Notes: generated from the sequence alone by a model not told the origin. A DNA stretch of 64,000 bases from Polaromonas sp. (GCF_013817205.1 NZ_JACDDD010000001.1:1-64000), one strand, 5' to 3'; counted from the stretch's first letter, positions 41,592 through 50,836 are shown. Program-made: numbers and translations.

Positions 41592-42065
41592 CTACACATG
41601 GCCTTTCTTGCGTGTCAGCACCGCCTTGGGTGTGACCTGCGCATCAGCTAGCTCATGCAAGGCCTCGATGATGTGGCAATGGGTGTCACTGCCGTCGCAG
41701 CGGTCGCGCAGGGCCTTGAGGTCTTTTTCCAGCGCCCTGAGTTCCGCCAGCCGCGCGCGCACATGGCCCAGGTGCCCGTCCAGCGCCTCACGCGCAGCTG
41801 CGCAGTCTGACTTGTTGTTGAGGTCCAGCCCCAGCAAGGTGCGCACCTCGTCAAGCGACATGTCCATGGCCCGGCACAGGCGGATGAAGCGCAGCTGGTG
41901 CACATCGCCATCGCTATAAAATCGATAGCTGTTGTCGCTTCTCCCATGCGGGCTGAGCAGCTTTTCTTTCTCATAAAACCGGATGTTGGCGGCGCTGACG
42001 CCGCTGCGCCCGGCGGCCTCGCCAATCTGATAACCCCGCACCGGGAGTGGACTTGAAGCAGGCAT
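41592..42065 (-). CDS. MerR-family Cd/Pb-responsive-type regulator (CadR/PbrR-like)
   Basis: MerR HTH YQIGEAAGRSGVSAANIRFYEKEKLL; metal-site cysteines in NNKSDC, RDRC and DTHC. Confidence 0.88.
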   Translation of the reverse strand: MPASSPLPVRGYQIGEAAGRSGVSAANIRFYEKEKLLSPHGRSDNSYRFYSDGDVHQLRFIRLCRAMDMSLDEVRTLLGLDLNNKSDCAAAREALDGHLGHVRARLAELRALEKDLKALRDRCDGSDTHCHIIEALHELADAQVTPKAVLTRKKGHV

Positions 42066-42068
42066 CGC

Positions 42069-42099
42069 TTGACCTTGAAGTGACTTGAGGGTTTCCAAT
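42069..42099 (+). promoter_or_regulatory. MerR-type operator/promoter for the CDF gene
   Basis: TTGACC at 42069, 19-bp spacer, TCCAAT at 42094; dyad ACCTTGAAG-TGA-CTTGAGGGT (42072-42092) within the spacer. Confidence 0.65.
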
Positions 42100-42133
42100 C
42101 ATGCCATCCCATCACTACAACGAAGAACCCGTC

Positions 42134-42778
42134 ATGTCCGCACAGTGCTGCAACCACACGCCCGAGCCCAGTGCCGCCCAGGCCAACAGTCCACGCTACA
42201 GGCGCATTCTCTGGATCGCACTGGTTGTCAATTTCGCCATGTTCGGCATCGAAATCGGCGCCGGCTTCCAGTCGGGCTCGGTGTCGCTGTTGGCCGATGC
42301 CATCGACTTTTTTGGCGACGCGGCCAACTACGGCGTGACGCTGGCCGTGTTGTCCATGGGCCTGGCCTGGCGTGCCCGGGCGGCGTTGCTCAAGGCGGCC
42401 AGCATGCTGGGTTTTGGCGTGTTTGTGCTGGGTCGGGCGGCGTGGGTGGCGATGCAGGGCGGAACGCCCGAAGCGCTGACCATGGGCAGCATCGGCCTGC
42501 TGGGCCTGATCGCCAACGTAGCCGTCGCAGCCATGCTGTACGCCTACCGAGAGGGCGACGCCAACATGCGCAGCGTCTGGCTATGCTCGCGCAACGACGC
42601 TATCGGCAACCTCGCCGTGATGCTGGCCGCATTGGGCGTCTTCGGCACCGGCAGCGCCTGGCCGGATCTGTCGGTGGCGGCGGTCATGGGTAGCATGGCG
42701 ATCTGGGGCGGCTGGTCGGTGATGCAACAGGCGCGGCGCGAGCTGCAAACCACTTATTTGCCACCCACGGCTTCATGA
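42134..42778 (+). CDS. Cation diffusion facilitator-type transporter
   Basis: MFGIEIGAGFQSGSVSLLADAIDFFGDAANYG; start placed downstream of the promoter. Confidence 0.88.
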   Translation: MSAQCCNHTPEPSAAQANSPRYRRILWIALVVNFAMFGIEIGAGFQSGSVSLLADAIDFFGDAANYGVTLAVLSMGLAWRARAALLKAASMLGFGVFVLGRAAWVAMQGGTPEALTMGSIGLLGLIANVAVAAMLYAYREGDANMRSVWLCSRNDAIGNLAVMLAALGVFGTGSAWPDLSVAAVMGSMAIWGGWSVMQQARRELQTTYLPPTAS

Positions 42779-43155
42779 ACCAGTTCACGCCCGACCAGCG
42801 ACTGCGGGTTTTCCGCCAGCTCATGCACAGTTTCAACACAGCTACGCCTGCCAACATCGCCACCCGCTGGGCCTGGCTTGAAGCTGCGCATGTGCTGGGG
42901 CAGCAAAACTTCGCCTTGCACTGGGCCTCGCACACTGCCATGCTGCGTTTTGCACTGCAGACCAGGGACCTGGGCGAAGTGGCAGGGCAGCTGTTTCGCC
43001 TGGCCCTGGTCCCGCTGGGCCACCTCATGCAGCGGCTGCCGGCCGGAAATTCCGGTCGTGCCACTGTCAGCGCCTTTGCGGCAATGCCGCTGGATCGGCA
43101 TTTGAGCGAGCTGATCCGGCAGGCGGCCGCAGCCATTCGTCTGACGTCTTTTTGA
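42775..43155 (+). CDS. DUF3703-like protein
   Basis: AWLEAAHVLGQQNFALHWASHTAML; ATGA overlap with the CDF gene. Confidence 0.75.
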   Translation: MNQFTPDQRLRVFRQLMHSFNTATPANIATRWAWLEAAHVLGQQNFALHWASHTAMLRFALQTRDLGEVAGQLFRLALVPLGHLMQRLPAGNSGRATVSAFAAMPLDRHLSELIRQAAAAIRLTSF

Positions 43156-43185
43156 ACTTTCGCAACTCCGCTGTATCATTCAGAC

Positions 43186-43626
43186 ATGCGCCGCCCCTTC
43201 TTCATTGCCATGATCTTCCTGCTGCTGCTGCGCGGAATGGTGGGCGATGCCATGGCCGCAGGCATGGCCTTTGGTCATCTGCAAAAAGGCTCTGTTGCTA
43301 CAGAAACAATAGCTACTCACGGCCATGGGGAAAGAGCTGACGGCCTTTTTGACCATGAAAACGCAGCGCAATCGGTGGCATACCCGGTGGCAACACCTGC
43401 CGATTGCGCGGGACACGCCGCTGGCGAGGTCAGTGGCCCCGTACAACAGGAAACGGCGGGACACTGCGAATCGTGTGCAGCCTGCCAAGCCTGCAACACG
43501 GTAGCGCTGTCATCCCCGACAACAAGCACCGCCTCCCTGGCGGCTCCTCCTGCTCTGCCGCGCTCGCCGGCTGCCGACTTTGCCAGCGCCATCGCCGCGC
43601 TGGGTCAAAAACCACCCATTTCCTGA
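43186..43626 (+). CDS. Small exported Cys-rich protein with in-frame R2 insertion
   Basis: Signal peptide; HCESCAACQACN; paralogue of 48873..49241; VATETIATHGHGERADGLF encoded by R2. Confidence 0.7.
   Translation: MRRPFFIAMIFLLLLRGMVGDAMAAGMAFGHLQKGSVATETIATHGHGERADGLFDHENAAQSVAYPVATPADCAGHAAGEVSGPVQQETAGHCESCAACQACNTVALSSPTTSTASLAAPPALPRSPAADFASAIAALGQKPPIS
43293..43352 (+). repeat. R2 interspersed repeat, in frame in Cys-rich protein
   Basis: TGTTGCTACAGAAACAATAGCTACTCACGGCCATGGGGAAAGAGCTGACGGCCTTTTTGA. Confidence 0.8.
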
Positions 43627-43746
43627 GCTCCAGGCCCGAACTGGGTTTGTACTTGGCGTCCGGCACGGGCAACACGCCCGGTTTCGCCGGATTCGCCGGA
43701 TTCGCGCGACCTTGCCGTCGCTCCGCTCGTGTTCAGGAGGTTTTTC

Positions 43747-44061
43747 GTGACTATTCGTCTTTTTTTCTACATGCTCGCGCTGCCGCTAGGCAGTGTGCAG
43801 GCCCAGACCGCGACCGCGCCCCAGCCCGGCGACCCGGCGGCGCCCGTGCCGGCGGTCACTTACCGCTCGGTGTTTGCTGACCTGCCTACCGGCGTGGAAG
43901 CCGGGCGCGAGGACTGGAAGAAAGCCAACAACGAGGTCGGCCGCTTCACGCGCGGACATGTTGACATCCTCAAGGCGGAACAGCAGCAGCCCGCGCCACC
44001 GAGCCAGGCCACTGTGCCGGCCGCAGCAAAACCTGCAGCGGCCCATCCCCACAAACATTGA
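43747..44061 (+). CDS. Exported hypothetical protein, copper cluster
   Basis: Signal peptide IRLFFYMLALPLGSVQAQT; GTG start; His-rich C-terminus AHPHKH. Confidence 0.65.
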   Translation: MTIRLFFYMLALPLGSVQAQTATAPQPGDPAAPVPAVTYRSVFADLPTGVEAGREDWKKANNEVGRFTRGHVDILKAEQQQPAPPSQATVPAAAKPAAAHPHKH

Positions 44062-44069
44062 GCTGCACC

Positions 44070-45488
44070 ATGTTTTCATTCCCCAAATCCGCAACAGCCC
44101 TGCTGACGGTCGCCACGCTGGCCGGCTGCGCCAGCCTGTCGCCCGACGGCAACCAAGCCGACATCAACACCTTGACCGCCGGCAAAACTGGCGGCATCAA
44201 CGCGCAGGTCGGGCGTGGCGACAGCGCGGAGACTCGCGAAGCTGTCGACAAGCTGCTGTCCCAACCCCTGAGCGCTGAATCGGCCGTGCGTATCGCCCTG
44301 CTGAACAACCCCGGCATCCATGCGTCCATGGCTTCCCTGGGCATCAGCGATGCCGACCGTGTGCGCGCCGGCACGCTGCCAAATCCGCATTTCTCGATTG
44401 GCCGTTTTGTCGAGGGCCGCAAGGTGGAGATCGAGCGCGGCATCGGCTTCAATGTCATCGGCCTGCTCACGCTGCCCTGGCGCGCCCGATACCAGAGCCA
44501 GCAGCATGAAGTGGCCAAGCTGCAGGCCGCACAGGAGGTCGTCAAACTCGCCTCCGACACGCGCAAGGCCTGGATCAACGCCGTGGCGGCGCAGCAGACC
44601 GCCGCCTACATGAAAGACGCCAAGGAAGCGGCCGAGGCCAGCGGCGAGCTGGCGCGGCGTCTGGCGCGTGTGGGCAACTGGAGCAAGCTGAACCAGGCAC
44701 GCGAACAGGCTTTTGTCGCCGATGCCGCCGCGCAATTGGCACGCAGCCAGAACGCGGCTTATGCCGCACGCGAAAAACTCACACGCCTGATGGGCCTATG
44801 GGGCAAACAGACGCAGTTCACGCTCAGCGAGCGCCTGCCGGACCTGCCGAAAACGGTCGCTGAAATGCCGGACATCGAAGCCCGCGCACTGCGCGACCGC
44901 CTCGACGTGCGCGCCAGTGTGGCGCAGGCCGGCTATGTGGCCGACAACATGGGGCTGACACGCAGCACGGGCTTCATCAACGCGCTCGACGCAAAGTATT
45001 CGCGCAACACCACGTTTGACAACGCCACCGGCGACAAGGAAATAAAGCGCGGCTGGGAGCTGGAGCTGCCCTTGCCGATTTTTGACTGGGGTGGTGCGAG
45101 CAACGCGCGCGCGCAGGGCCAATACATGCAGTCGGTGGCGCGGGTACGCGAAACCGCCATCCAGGCCCGCTCCGAGGCACGCGAAAGTTACCACGCCTGG
45201 CGCACCGCCCATGACCTGGCGCTGCACTACCGCAACGAGGTGGTGCCGCTAAGAAAGTTCATCAACAACGAACTGCTGCTGCGCTACAACGGCATGCTGG
45301 CCAGCGTATTCGACCTGCTCGCTGACACACGCACCAGTATTGCAGCAGTTAACGCCAGCATCGAAGCGCAGCGCGACTTCTGGCTGGCAGACACCGACCT
45401 GCAAACCACACTGACAGGGACCTCCGCCGGCATGGCACCCCTGACCGCCGGCGCTGCTGCCAGCGGCGGCGAAGCCAAAGGACACTGA
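44070..45488 (+). CDS. TolC-family outer-membrane lipoprotein
   Basis: Lipobox TLAGCAS; long helical TolC-like repeats. Confidence 0.88.
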   Translation: MFSFPKSATALLTVATLAGCASLSPDGNQADINTLTAGKTGGINAQVGRGDSAETREAVDKLLSQPLSAESAVRIALLNNPGIHASMASLGISDADRVRAGTLPNPHFSIGRFVEGRKVEIERGIGFNVIGLLTLPWRARYQSQQHEVAKLQAAQEVVKLASDTRKAWINAVAAQQTAAYMKDAKEAAEASGELARRLARVGNWSKLNQAREQAFVADAAAQLARSQNAAYAAREKLTRLMGLWGKQTQFTLSERLPDLPKTVAEMPDIEARALRDRLDVRASVAQAGYVADNMGLTRSTGFINALDAKYSRNTTFDNATGDKEIKRGWELELPLPIFDWGGASNARAQGQYMQSVARVRETAIQARSEARESYHAWRTAHDLALHYRNEVVPLRKFINNELLLRYNGMLASVFDLLADTRTSIAAVNASIEAQRDFWLADTDLQTTLTGTSAGMAPLTAGAAASGGEAKGH

Positions 45489-45489
45489 C

Positions 45490-46908
45490 ATGAGCATCAA
45501 CAACGAACGCAGACGATTTTTTGCTGGCGCAGCCGCAGCTACCGCGACGGCAGTCGCTGCCAGCGCGGTCAGCCGCGTTGCCATGGCCGCCCTGCCCGAG
45601 CCGGTGCTGCAGGCCAAACCCGACACCATGCCGCCGCTGGTGCCCAACACGGGCCGACCGTACAAGCCGGTGGTCACGCTCAACGGCTGGACGCTGCCCT
45701 GGCGCATGAACGCCGGCGTAAAGGAATTTCACCTGGTGGCCGAGCCGGTGGTGCGCGAGATGACACCCGGCTTCAAGGCCAATATGTGGGGCTACAACGG
45801 GCAAAGCCCCGGCCCGACCATCGAGGTAGTTGAAGGCGACCGCGTGCGCATTTTTGTCACCAACAAGCTGCCCGAACACACCAGCATTCACTGGCATGGT
45901 CAGCGCCTGCCCAACGGCATGGACGGCGTATCGGGCCTGACGCAGCCGGCCATCCCGGTCGGCAAGACCTTTGTCTATGAGTTTGTCGCGCGGCGGCCCG
46001 GCACCTTCATGTACCACCCGCACGCCGACGAGATGACGCAGATGGCCATGGGCATGATGGGTTTCTGGATCACCCACCCCAAAGCAAAACATCCGCTGAT
46101 CGACGAGGTGGACCGCGACTTCGTGTTCCTGCTCAACGCCTACGACATCGACCCCGGCAGCATGACCCCAAAAATCATGACGATGCTGGACTTCAACCTG
46201 TGGTCGTGGAACAGCCGGATCTTTCCAGGCATAGACACGCTCAACGTGCGCAAGGGCGACAAAGTCCGCATACGCATGGGCAACCTGACCATGACCAACC
46301 ACCCGATCCACCTGCACGGCCACGAGTTTCTGGTGACCGGCACCGACGGCGGTCCCACACCCAAGTCGACGCGCTGGTACGAAGTGACCACCGACATTGC
46401 GGTGGGCCAGATGCGGCAGATCGAGTTCCTGGCCGACGAAGAAGGCGACTGGGCCTTTCATTGCCACAAGAGTCACCACACCATGAACGCCATGGGCCAC
46501 GACGTACCGACCATGATTGGCGTGGACCACCGCGGCCTGATCAAAAAGCTGCAAAAGGCCGTGCCCGACTACATGGTCATGGGCGAACGCGGCATGGCCG
46601 ACATGGGCGCGATGGAGATGGAAATCCCCGAGAACACCGCCCCCATGATGACCGGCACGGGCCCGTTTGGTCCGGTCGAAATGGGCGGCATGTTCAGCAT
46701 GCTCAAGGTACGGACCAATCAGAAGGCCGGCGACTACAAAGACCCGGGCTGGTACAAGCACCCGGCCGGCACCGTCGCCTATGAATGGACTGGCGCCTTG
46801 CCCGACCCCGCCCGGCCGCGCCCCGGCAGCAAGGCGATGCCGGCGGCCACAGCCGGACCCGTTACTGAAGTGCAGATCCGCAAACCTTCCGGCCATGCCG
46901 GCCACTGA
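45490..46908 (+). CDS. Multicopper oxidase (copper oxidase)
   Basis: Tat-type RRRFFAG, HWHGQRLPNGMDG, MYHPHADEM, HPIHLHGHEF, HCHKSHHTMNAMGH. Confidence 0.93.
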   Translation: MSINNERRRFFAGAAAATATAVAASAVSRVAMAALPEPVLQAKPDTMPPLVPNTGRPYKPVVTLNGWTLPWRMNAGVKEFHLVAEPVVREMTPGFKANMWGYNGQSPGPTIEVVEGDRVRIFVTNKLPEHTSIHWHGQRLPNGMDGVSGLTQPAIPVGKTFVYEFVARRPGTFMYHPHADEMTQMAMGMMGFWITHPKAKHPLIDEVDRDFVFLLNAYDIDPGSMTPKIMTMLDFNLWSWNSRIFPGIDTLNVRKGDKVRIRMGNLTMTNHPIHLHGHEFLVTGTDGGPTPKSTRWYEVTTDIAVGQMRQIEFLADEEGDWAFHCHKSHHTMNAMGHDVPTMIGVDHRGLIKKLQKAVPDYMVMGERGMADMGAMEMEIPENTAPMMTGTGPFGPVEMGGMFSMLKVRTNQKAGDYKDPGWYKHPAGTVAYEWTGALPDPARPRPGSKAMPAATAGPVTEVQIRKPSGHAGH

Positions 46909-46922
46909 CGCAGGAGTACCCC

Positions 46923-47510
46923 ATGACGATCCGATTTACTCCCAAATTGATAGCTGCTTGCGCTTTATTGGCGGGGGCTGGAGGCACATTTGGCCAACAT
47001 TCCCACCCGCCATCACACAACGCCAGTCCGTATGCGGGCCAGCAAGCGCGTGAGATCAAGTCCCTCTCGCCCGAGCAGACCGCCGACTTGCTGGCTGGCA
47101 AAGGCATGGAGCTGGCGAAAGCCGCCGAGCTTAACGGCTACCCCGGTCCCATGCACACGCTGGAGCTGGCCACGCAACTTGAGCTGAGCACTGAACAAAA
47201 GCAAGCCAGTCAAGCGCTGATGACCCGCCACAAAGCCGAAGCGCGCGACCTGGGTCCCCAACTGGTCGAAGCCGAACGCGCGCTGGACCGCGCTTTCTCG
47301 TCGCGCCAGATCGACGCAGCCCGGCTGGCGACACATACCGAACGCCTTGGCCAGTTGCAGGCCCGGTTGCGCATGTCGCACCTGGAAACACACCTGCAGC
47401 AGACCGCGCTGCTGACACCCACGCAGATCTCTCGTTATGCACAGTTGCGCGGCTACACAAGTTCTGTTGGCACACCAGCGCCGGTCGCCGCCCCCACCCA
47501 CAAGCACTGA
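46923..47510 (+). CDS. Spy/CpxP-like periplasmic protein; signal peptide core encoded by R2
   Basis: Spy-like helical region LSTEQKQASQALMTRHKAEA; N-terminus MTIRFTPKLIAACALLAGAGGTFGQH. Confidence 0.8.
   Translation: MTIRFTPKLIAACALLAGAGGTFGQHSHPPSHNASPYAGQQAREIKSLSPEQTADLLAGKGMELAKAAELNGYPGPMHTLELATQLELSTEQKQASQALMTRHKAEARDLGPQLVEAERALDRAFSSRQIDAARLATHTERLGQLQARLRMSHLETHLQQTALLTPTQISRYAQLRGYTSSVGTPAPVAAPTHKH
46943..46993 (+). repeat. R2 interspersed repeat forming a signal-peptide core
   Basis: CAAATTGATAGCTGCTTGCGCTTTATTGGCGGGGGCTGGAGGCACATTTGG. Confidence 0.85.
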
Positions 47511-47528
47511 TTTGAAAGAGAACTGTTC

Positions 47529-48026
47529 ATGAAAAAAATCTACTCTCTCCTCGCCGCCCTGGTGCTCGCAGGCACCACCCCCTTGAGCCTGGCCCATGGC
47601 GACAATCCGAAGTCGCACAAGGCGGCAGTCACCAAGGAGCAAAAGGATTGGGGCATCGCCGGTGACGCCAAATCCGTCACCCGCACCGTGACCGTGACCA
47701 TGGATGACAACATGCGGTTTACACCCGACAAGCTGTCGTTCAAACAGGGTGAAACCGTGCGGTTTGTCATCCGCAACAAGGGCAAGCTGCGTCACGAACT
47801 GGTGATTGGCACCAAGAAGGAACTCGATGACCACGCCGCCATGATGCTGAAGTTTCCAGCCATGGAGCATGACGAGCCTTACATGGCGCATGTCAACGCA
47901 GGAAAAACCGGCGGCCTCATCTGGACTTTCAACCGCGCCGGCGACTTTGACTTTGCCTGCCTGATCGCCGGCCACTACCAGGCGGGCATGGTCGGCAAGA
48001 TCAGCGTCGCCGCAGTATCCCGTTAA
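47529..48026 (+). CDS. Cupredoxin-domain periplasmic protein
   Basis: MRFTPDKLSFKQGETVRFVIRNKGKLRHELVIG, FACLIAGHYQAGM. Confidence 0.88.
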   Translation: MKKIYSLLAALVLAGTTPLSLAHGDNPKSHKAAVTKEQKDWGIAGDAKSVTRTVTVTMDDNMRFTPDKLSFKQGETVRFVIRNKGKLRHELVIGTKKELDDHAAMMLKFPAMEHDEPYMAHVNAGKTGGLIWTFNRAGDFDFACLIAGHYQAGMVGKISVAAVSR

Positions 48027-48047
48027 ATATCAATCAAGGAGAAGGCC

Positions 48048-48515
48048 ATGCAAAGAAGATTTTTTGTACAAACCATCGCTGGCCTCGCGGGCACCTCCCT
48101 GTTGGCGCCTGCATTGATGGCCAGGACCCGGCCGCAGGTCGAAGTCTGGAAAGACCCCAACTGCGGTTGCTGCAAGGACTGGGTGATCCATATGGAAGCC
48201 AACGGTTTCGATGTGAAAGTACACGGCAGCGGCAACAGCGCTGCCCGCAAGCGGCTGGGCGTGCCCGAGAAGCTCGGCTCCTGCCACACCGCGCTGGTCG
48301 ACGGCTACGCCATCGAAGGCCATGTGCCCGCGCGCGAGGTGCACCGCCTGCTGAAAGAACGCCCGGCCGCCGTTGGCCTGTCGGTACCTGGCATGCCGGT
48401 CGGCTCGCCGGGCATGGACGGCAAGATTTACGGCGACCGCAAAGACCCGTACGACGTGGTGCTTGTCAGCCGCAATGGCGGCACTCGCGTTTATCAAAGT
48501 TACAACCGCACTTGA
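48048..48515 (+). CDS. DUF411 domain metal-binding protein
   Basis: VEVWKDPNCGCCKDWVIHMEANGF, SCHTALVDGYAIEGHVPA. Confidence 0.9.
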   Translation: MQRRFFVQTIAGLAGTSLLAPALMARTRPQVEVWKDPNCGCCKDWVIHMEANGFDVKVHGSGNSAARKRLGVPEKLGSCHTALVDGYAIEGHVPAREVHRLLKERPAAVGLSVPGMPVGSPGMDGKIYGDRKDPYDVVLVSRNGGTRVYQSYNRT

Positions 48516-48532
48516 ACCTGAAGGATTCCCCC

Positions 48533-48829
48533 ATGAAACGCTTCACTATCCTCATCGCCGCCCTGCTCACCTCGGCCGCCTTCGCGCATGCCGCCCTGCC
48601 CACCACCGAGGCCGAAGTCCGCAAGGTGGACAAGGACGCCGGCAAGATCACACTCAAACACGGCGAGATCAAAAACCTGGACATGCCGCCCATGAGCATG
48701 GTGTTCCAGGTCCAGGACAAGGCCCTGCTCGATAAGGTCAAGGCCGGCGACAAGATCAGCTTCACCGCCGACAAGATCAACGGGGCCTACACCGTGCTGA
48801 CCATCGTGCCAGAATCCGCGGGCAAGTAA
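48533..48829 (+). CDS. CusF-like periplasmic copper-binding protein
   Basis: VRKVDKDAGKITLKHGEIKNLDMPPMSMVFQVQD. Confidence 0.9.
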   Translation: MKRFTILIAALLTSAAFAHAALPTTEAEVRKVDKDAGKITLKHGEIKNLDMPPMSMVFQVQDKALLDKVKAGDKISFTADKINGAYTVLTIVPESAGK

Positions 48830-48872
48830 CCCGGCGCAGGAACTTTCTGCGTCTCAGTCGTATCAATAGTTC

Positions 48873-49241
48873 ATGCGTGTCCTGCTCCTCGCCCTGATGA
48901 TTGCCCTGCTGCCTGTGCGCGGCTGGGTCGGCAACGCCATGGCGGTGGACATGGCCGCGCAGCAGTCACTGGCAGCAACACCCGCTTCAGCCGAGGCTGT
49001 GAGTGATACATCCATCATGCCGCCGGACTGTCCCATGCATGCCCAGGCGGACGCCGAAGAAGCTGCGGCCGGGGCGCATTGCTCCAGCTGCAATACCTGC
49101 CAGCTCTGCCTGGCCCTGGCGAGCTTTGCCTGGGACCCGCCGGCAAGCGCGACCACTGTTCCGCACGCCGGGCCTGCTGCCAGCGTCCAGCACTTCAGCA
49201 GTGCTGAACGCATTTCCAGCCTCAAACCACCGATCTCCTGA
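48873..49241 (+). CDS. Small exported Cys-rich protein, paralogue of 43186..43626
   Basis: MRVLLLALMIALLPVRGWVGNAMAVDMA...HCSSCNTCQLC...LKPPIS. Confidence 0.7.
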   Translation: MRVLLLALMIALLPVRGWVGNAMAVDMAAQQSLAATPASAEAVSDTSIMPPDCPMHAQADAEEAAAGAHCSSCNTCQLCLALASFAWDPPASATTVPHAGPAASVQHFSSAERISSLKPPIS

Positions 49242-49327
49242 CCGCCATGCCCAAGGTGCGTCCGCCGTAGACAGGCAGACGTTGTGACATCGGCAGCCCT
49301 TGCGCTGCATGCATTGGTGGAGATCAA

Positions 49328-49984
49328 ATGAGAATAAACCTGACTTCGTGGCGGCCAGCCCTCGCAAGCTGTCTGATGGCCGGCGTAGCCGCCGCACACG
49401 CCGGCCCCATGGGCTTCAAGGACAGCACCATGGCGATGGGCGACTTCAGCCCGAACTGGCGAGAGGCATGGGTCAACCACGCCGTGAGCCCGCGCGACGC
49501 TTTTGGCGCGGGCGGCGTCTATATGCGTTCGGACAACAAGCGCCTGACGCGGGAGTTTTCCGAACTGACCTATACGCGGCTCATGCACCGCATCAACGGT
49601 GAACATTCGCAGGCCAACTTCTGGTTTGTCGGCGGTGTCGGCCGGCTCACGGGCAACAACTTCGCCGACAGCAAAACCATGCTGGCACCAGGCATCTCGG
49701 CCGACTACGAAACCACGCGGGTCTATGTGTCGGGTACGCTGCGCCTGTACCGGGCGCCGGGCATCAACCATGACTTCGCCTCGGTGCGCACCGGCTTCTC
49801 GTTTTATGAGGTCGACTACGACGAAGTGCAGCCCTGGTTCATCGTCGAAGCCAGGCGCATGCGTGGCCTCTCGGAAAAAAACGAAATCACGCCCATGCTG
49901 CGCTTCATTCACAAAAGCTACTTTGTCGAAGTCGGTATCAACAACATGAAGCAGGGGCGCTTCAATTTCATGTACATCTTCTGA
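49328..49984 (+). CDS. Exported hypothetical protein, possible outer-membrane protein
   Basis: Signal peptide; aromatic alternating strands; C-terminal MYIF. Confidence 0.6.
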   Translation: MRINLTSWRPALASCLMAGVAAAHAGPMGFKDSTMAMGDFSPNWREAWVNHAVSPRDAFGAGGVYMRSDNKRLTREFSELTYTRLMHRINGEHSQANFWFVGGVGRLTGNNFADSKTMLAPGISADYETTRVYVSGTLRLYRAPGINHDFASVRTGFSFYEVDYDEVQPWFIVEARRMRGLSEKNEITPMLRFIHKSYFVEVGINNMKQGRFNFMYIF

Positions 49985-50029
49985 ACATCCACTCCCGGTT
50001 ATCCGTCAACTTTTTTACAGGCATTCATC

Positions 50030-50368
50030 ATGAAATCATTCACTCTGAAATTTGTCGCCATCACTCTGGCTGCTGCCTTCTCTTCCACCGCATTCGCCGC
50101 AGAAAGTATCAAGGCCAGCGTCAACGGCATGGTCTGCGCGTTTTGCGCGCAGGGCATTGAAAAGCGCCTCTCCAGCATGCCGGCCACCAAGGCGGTGCTG
50201 GTCGACCTGAAGAAAAAGGTCGTCGCCGTGGAAGCCAAAGAGGGCCAGACCCTGGACCGCGAAGCCATCCGCCACGAGATCAAGGAAGCCGGCTACGACG
50301 TCACGAAACTGGAAACCGTACCCCAGTCAGTCGCCGAGATCCGGGCGCAGATGAAGGCGGCCAAGTGA
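50030..50368 (+). CDS. Periplasmic heavy-metal-associated (HMA) domain protein
   Basis: Signal peptide; VNGMVCAFCAQGIEKRL. Confidence 0.88.
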   Translation: MKSFTLKFVAITLAAAFSSTAFAAESIKASVNGMVCAFCAQGIEKRLSSMPATKAVLVDLKKKVVAVEAKEGQTLDREAIRHEIKEAGYDVTKLETVPQSVAEIRAQMKAAK

Positions 50369-50766
50369 GCGAGGACGCCATCGACCCCAGCGGGCAAAGC
50401 TCGGTCTGGTCGTCCTGGGTGGCGCTGTTTGCCAGTTCGGGCACGCTGATCTGCTGCGCGCTGCCGGCGTTGCTGGTGGCGCTGGGCGCAGGCGCGGCGC
50501 TGTCCACCCTGGTGTCTGTGGTGCCTGGTCTGGTCTGGGTCAGCGAGTACAAGGGGCTGGTGTTTGGTCTCGCGGGCGCCATGCTGGTGCTTAGCGGCGC
50601 GCTGCAGTGGCGCAACCGCTTCGCGCCTTGTCCCACCGACCCGGCGCTACGCCACGCCTGCCTGCGCACACGCAAAACATCGGCCCGAGTCTTTGGCCTG
50701 AGTGTTGCCCTGTATCTGGCAGGCGGCTGGTTCGCCTTTGTGCAGCCCTGGTTGCAGGCAGTTTGA
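50365..50766 (+). CDS. MerT-like small membrane protein
   Basis: TLICCALPALLVALGAGAAL; ATG start 4-nt overlap with HMA gene. Confidence 0.7.
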   Translation: MSEDAIDPSGQSSVWSSWVALFASSGTLICCALPALLVALGAGAALSTLVSVVPGLVWVSEYKGLVFGLAGAMLVLSGALQWRNRFAPCPTDPALRHACLRTRKTSARVFGLSVALYLAGGWFAFVQPWLQAV

Positions 50767-50775
50767 ACACGCAAA

Positions 50776-50836
50776 CTTGCTACAGTTTTGATAGCTGCTT
50801 GCGCCCACCAGCCATGGACTACAGGTCTTTTTCGCC
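50776..50836 (+). repeat. R2 interspersed repeat, intergenic
   Basis: CTTGCTACAGTTTTGATAGCTGCTTGCGCCCACCAGCCATGGACTACAGGTCTTTTTCGCC. Confidence 0.8.

Noticed and set aside
42101-42133. Upstream start for the CDF transporter
   Set aside because: Would begin only 2 nt after the predicted -10 element; ATG at 42134 fits better.
45349-46905. 518-aa minus-strand ORF
   Set aside because: Antisense to the multicopper oxidase, which has all copper-binding motifs.
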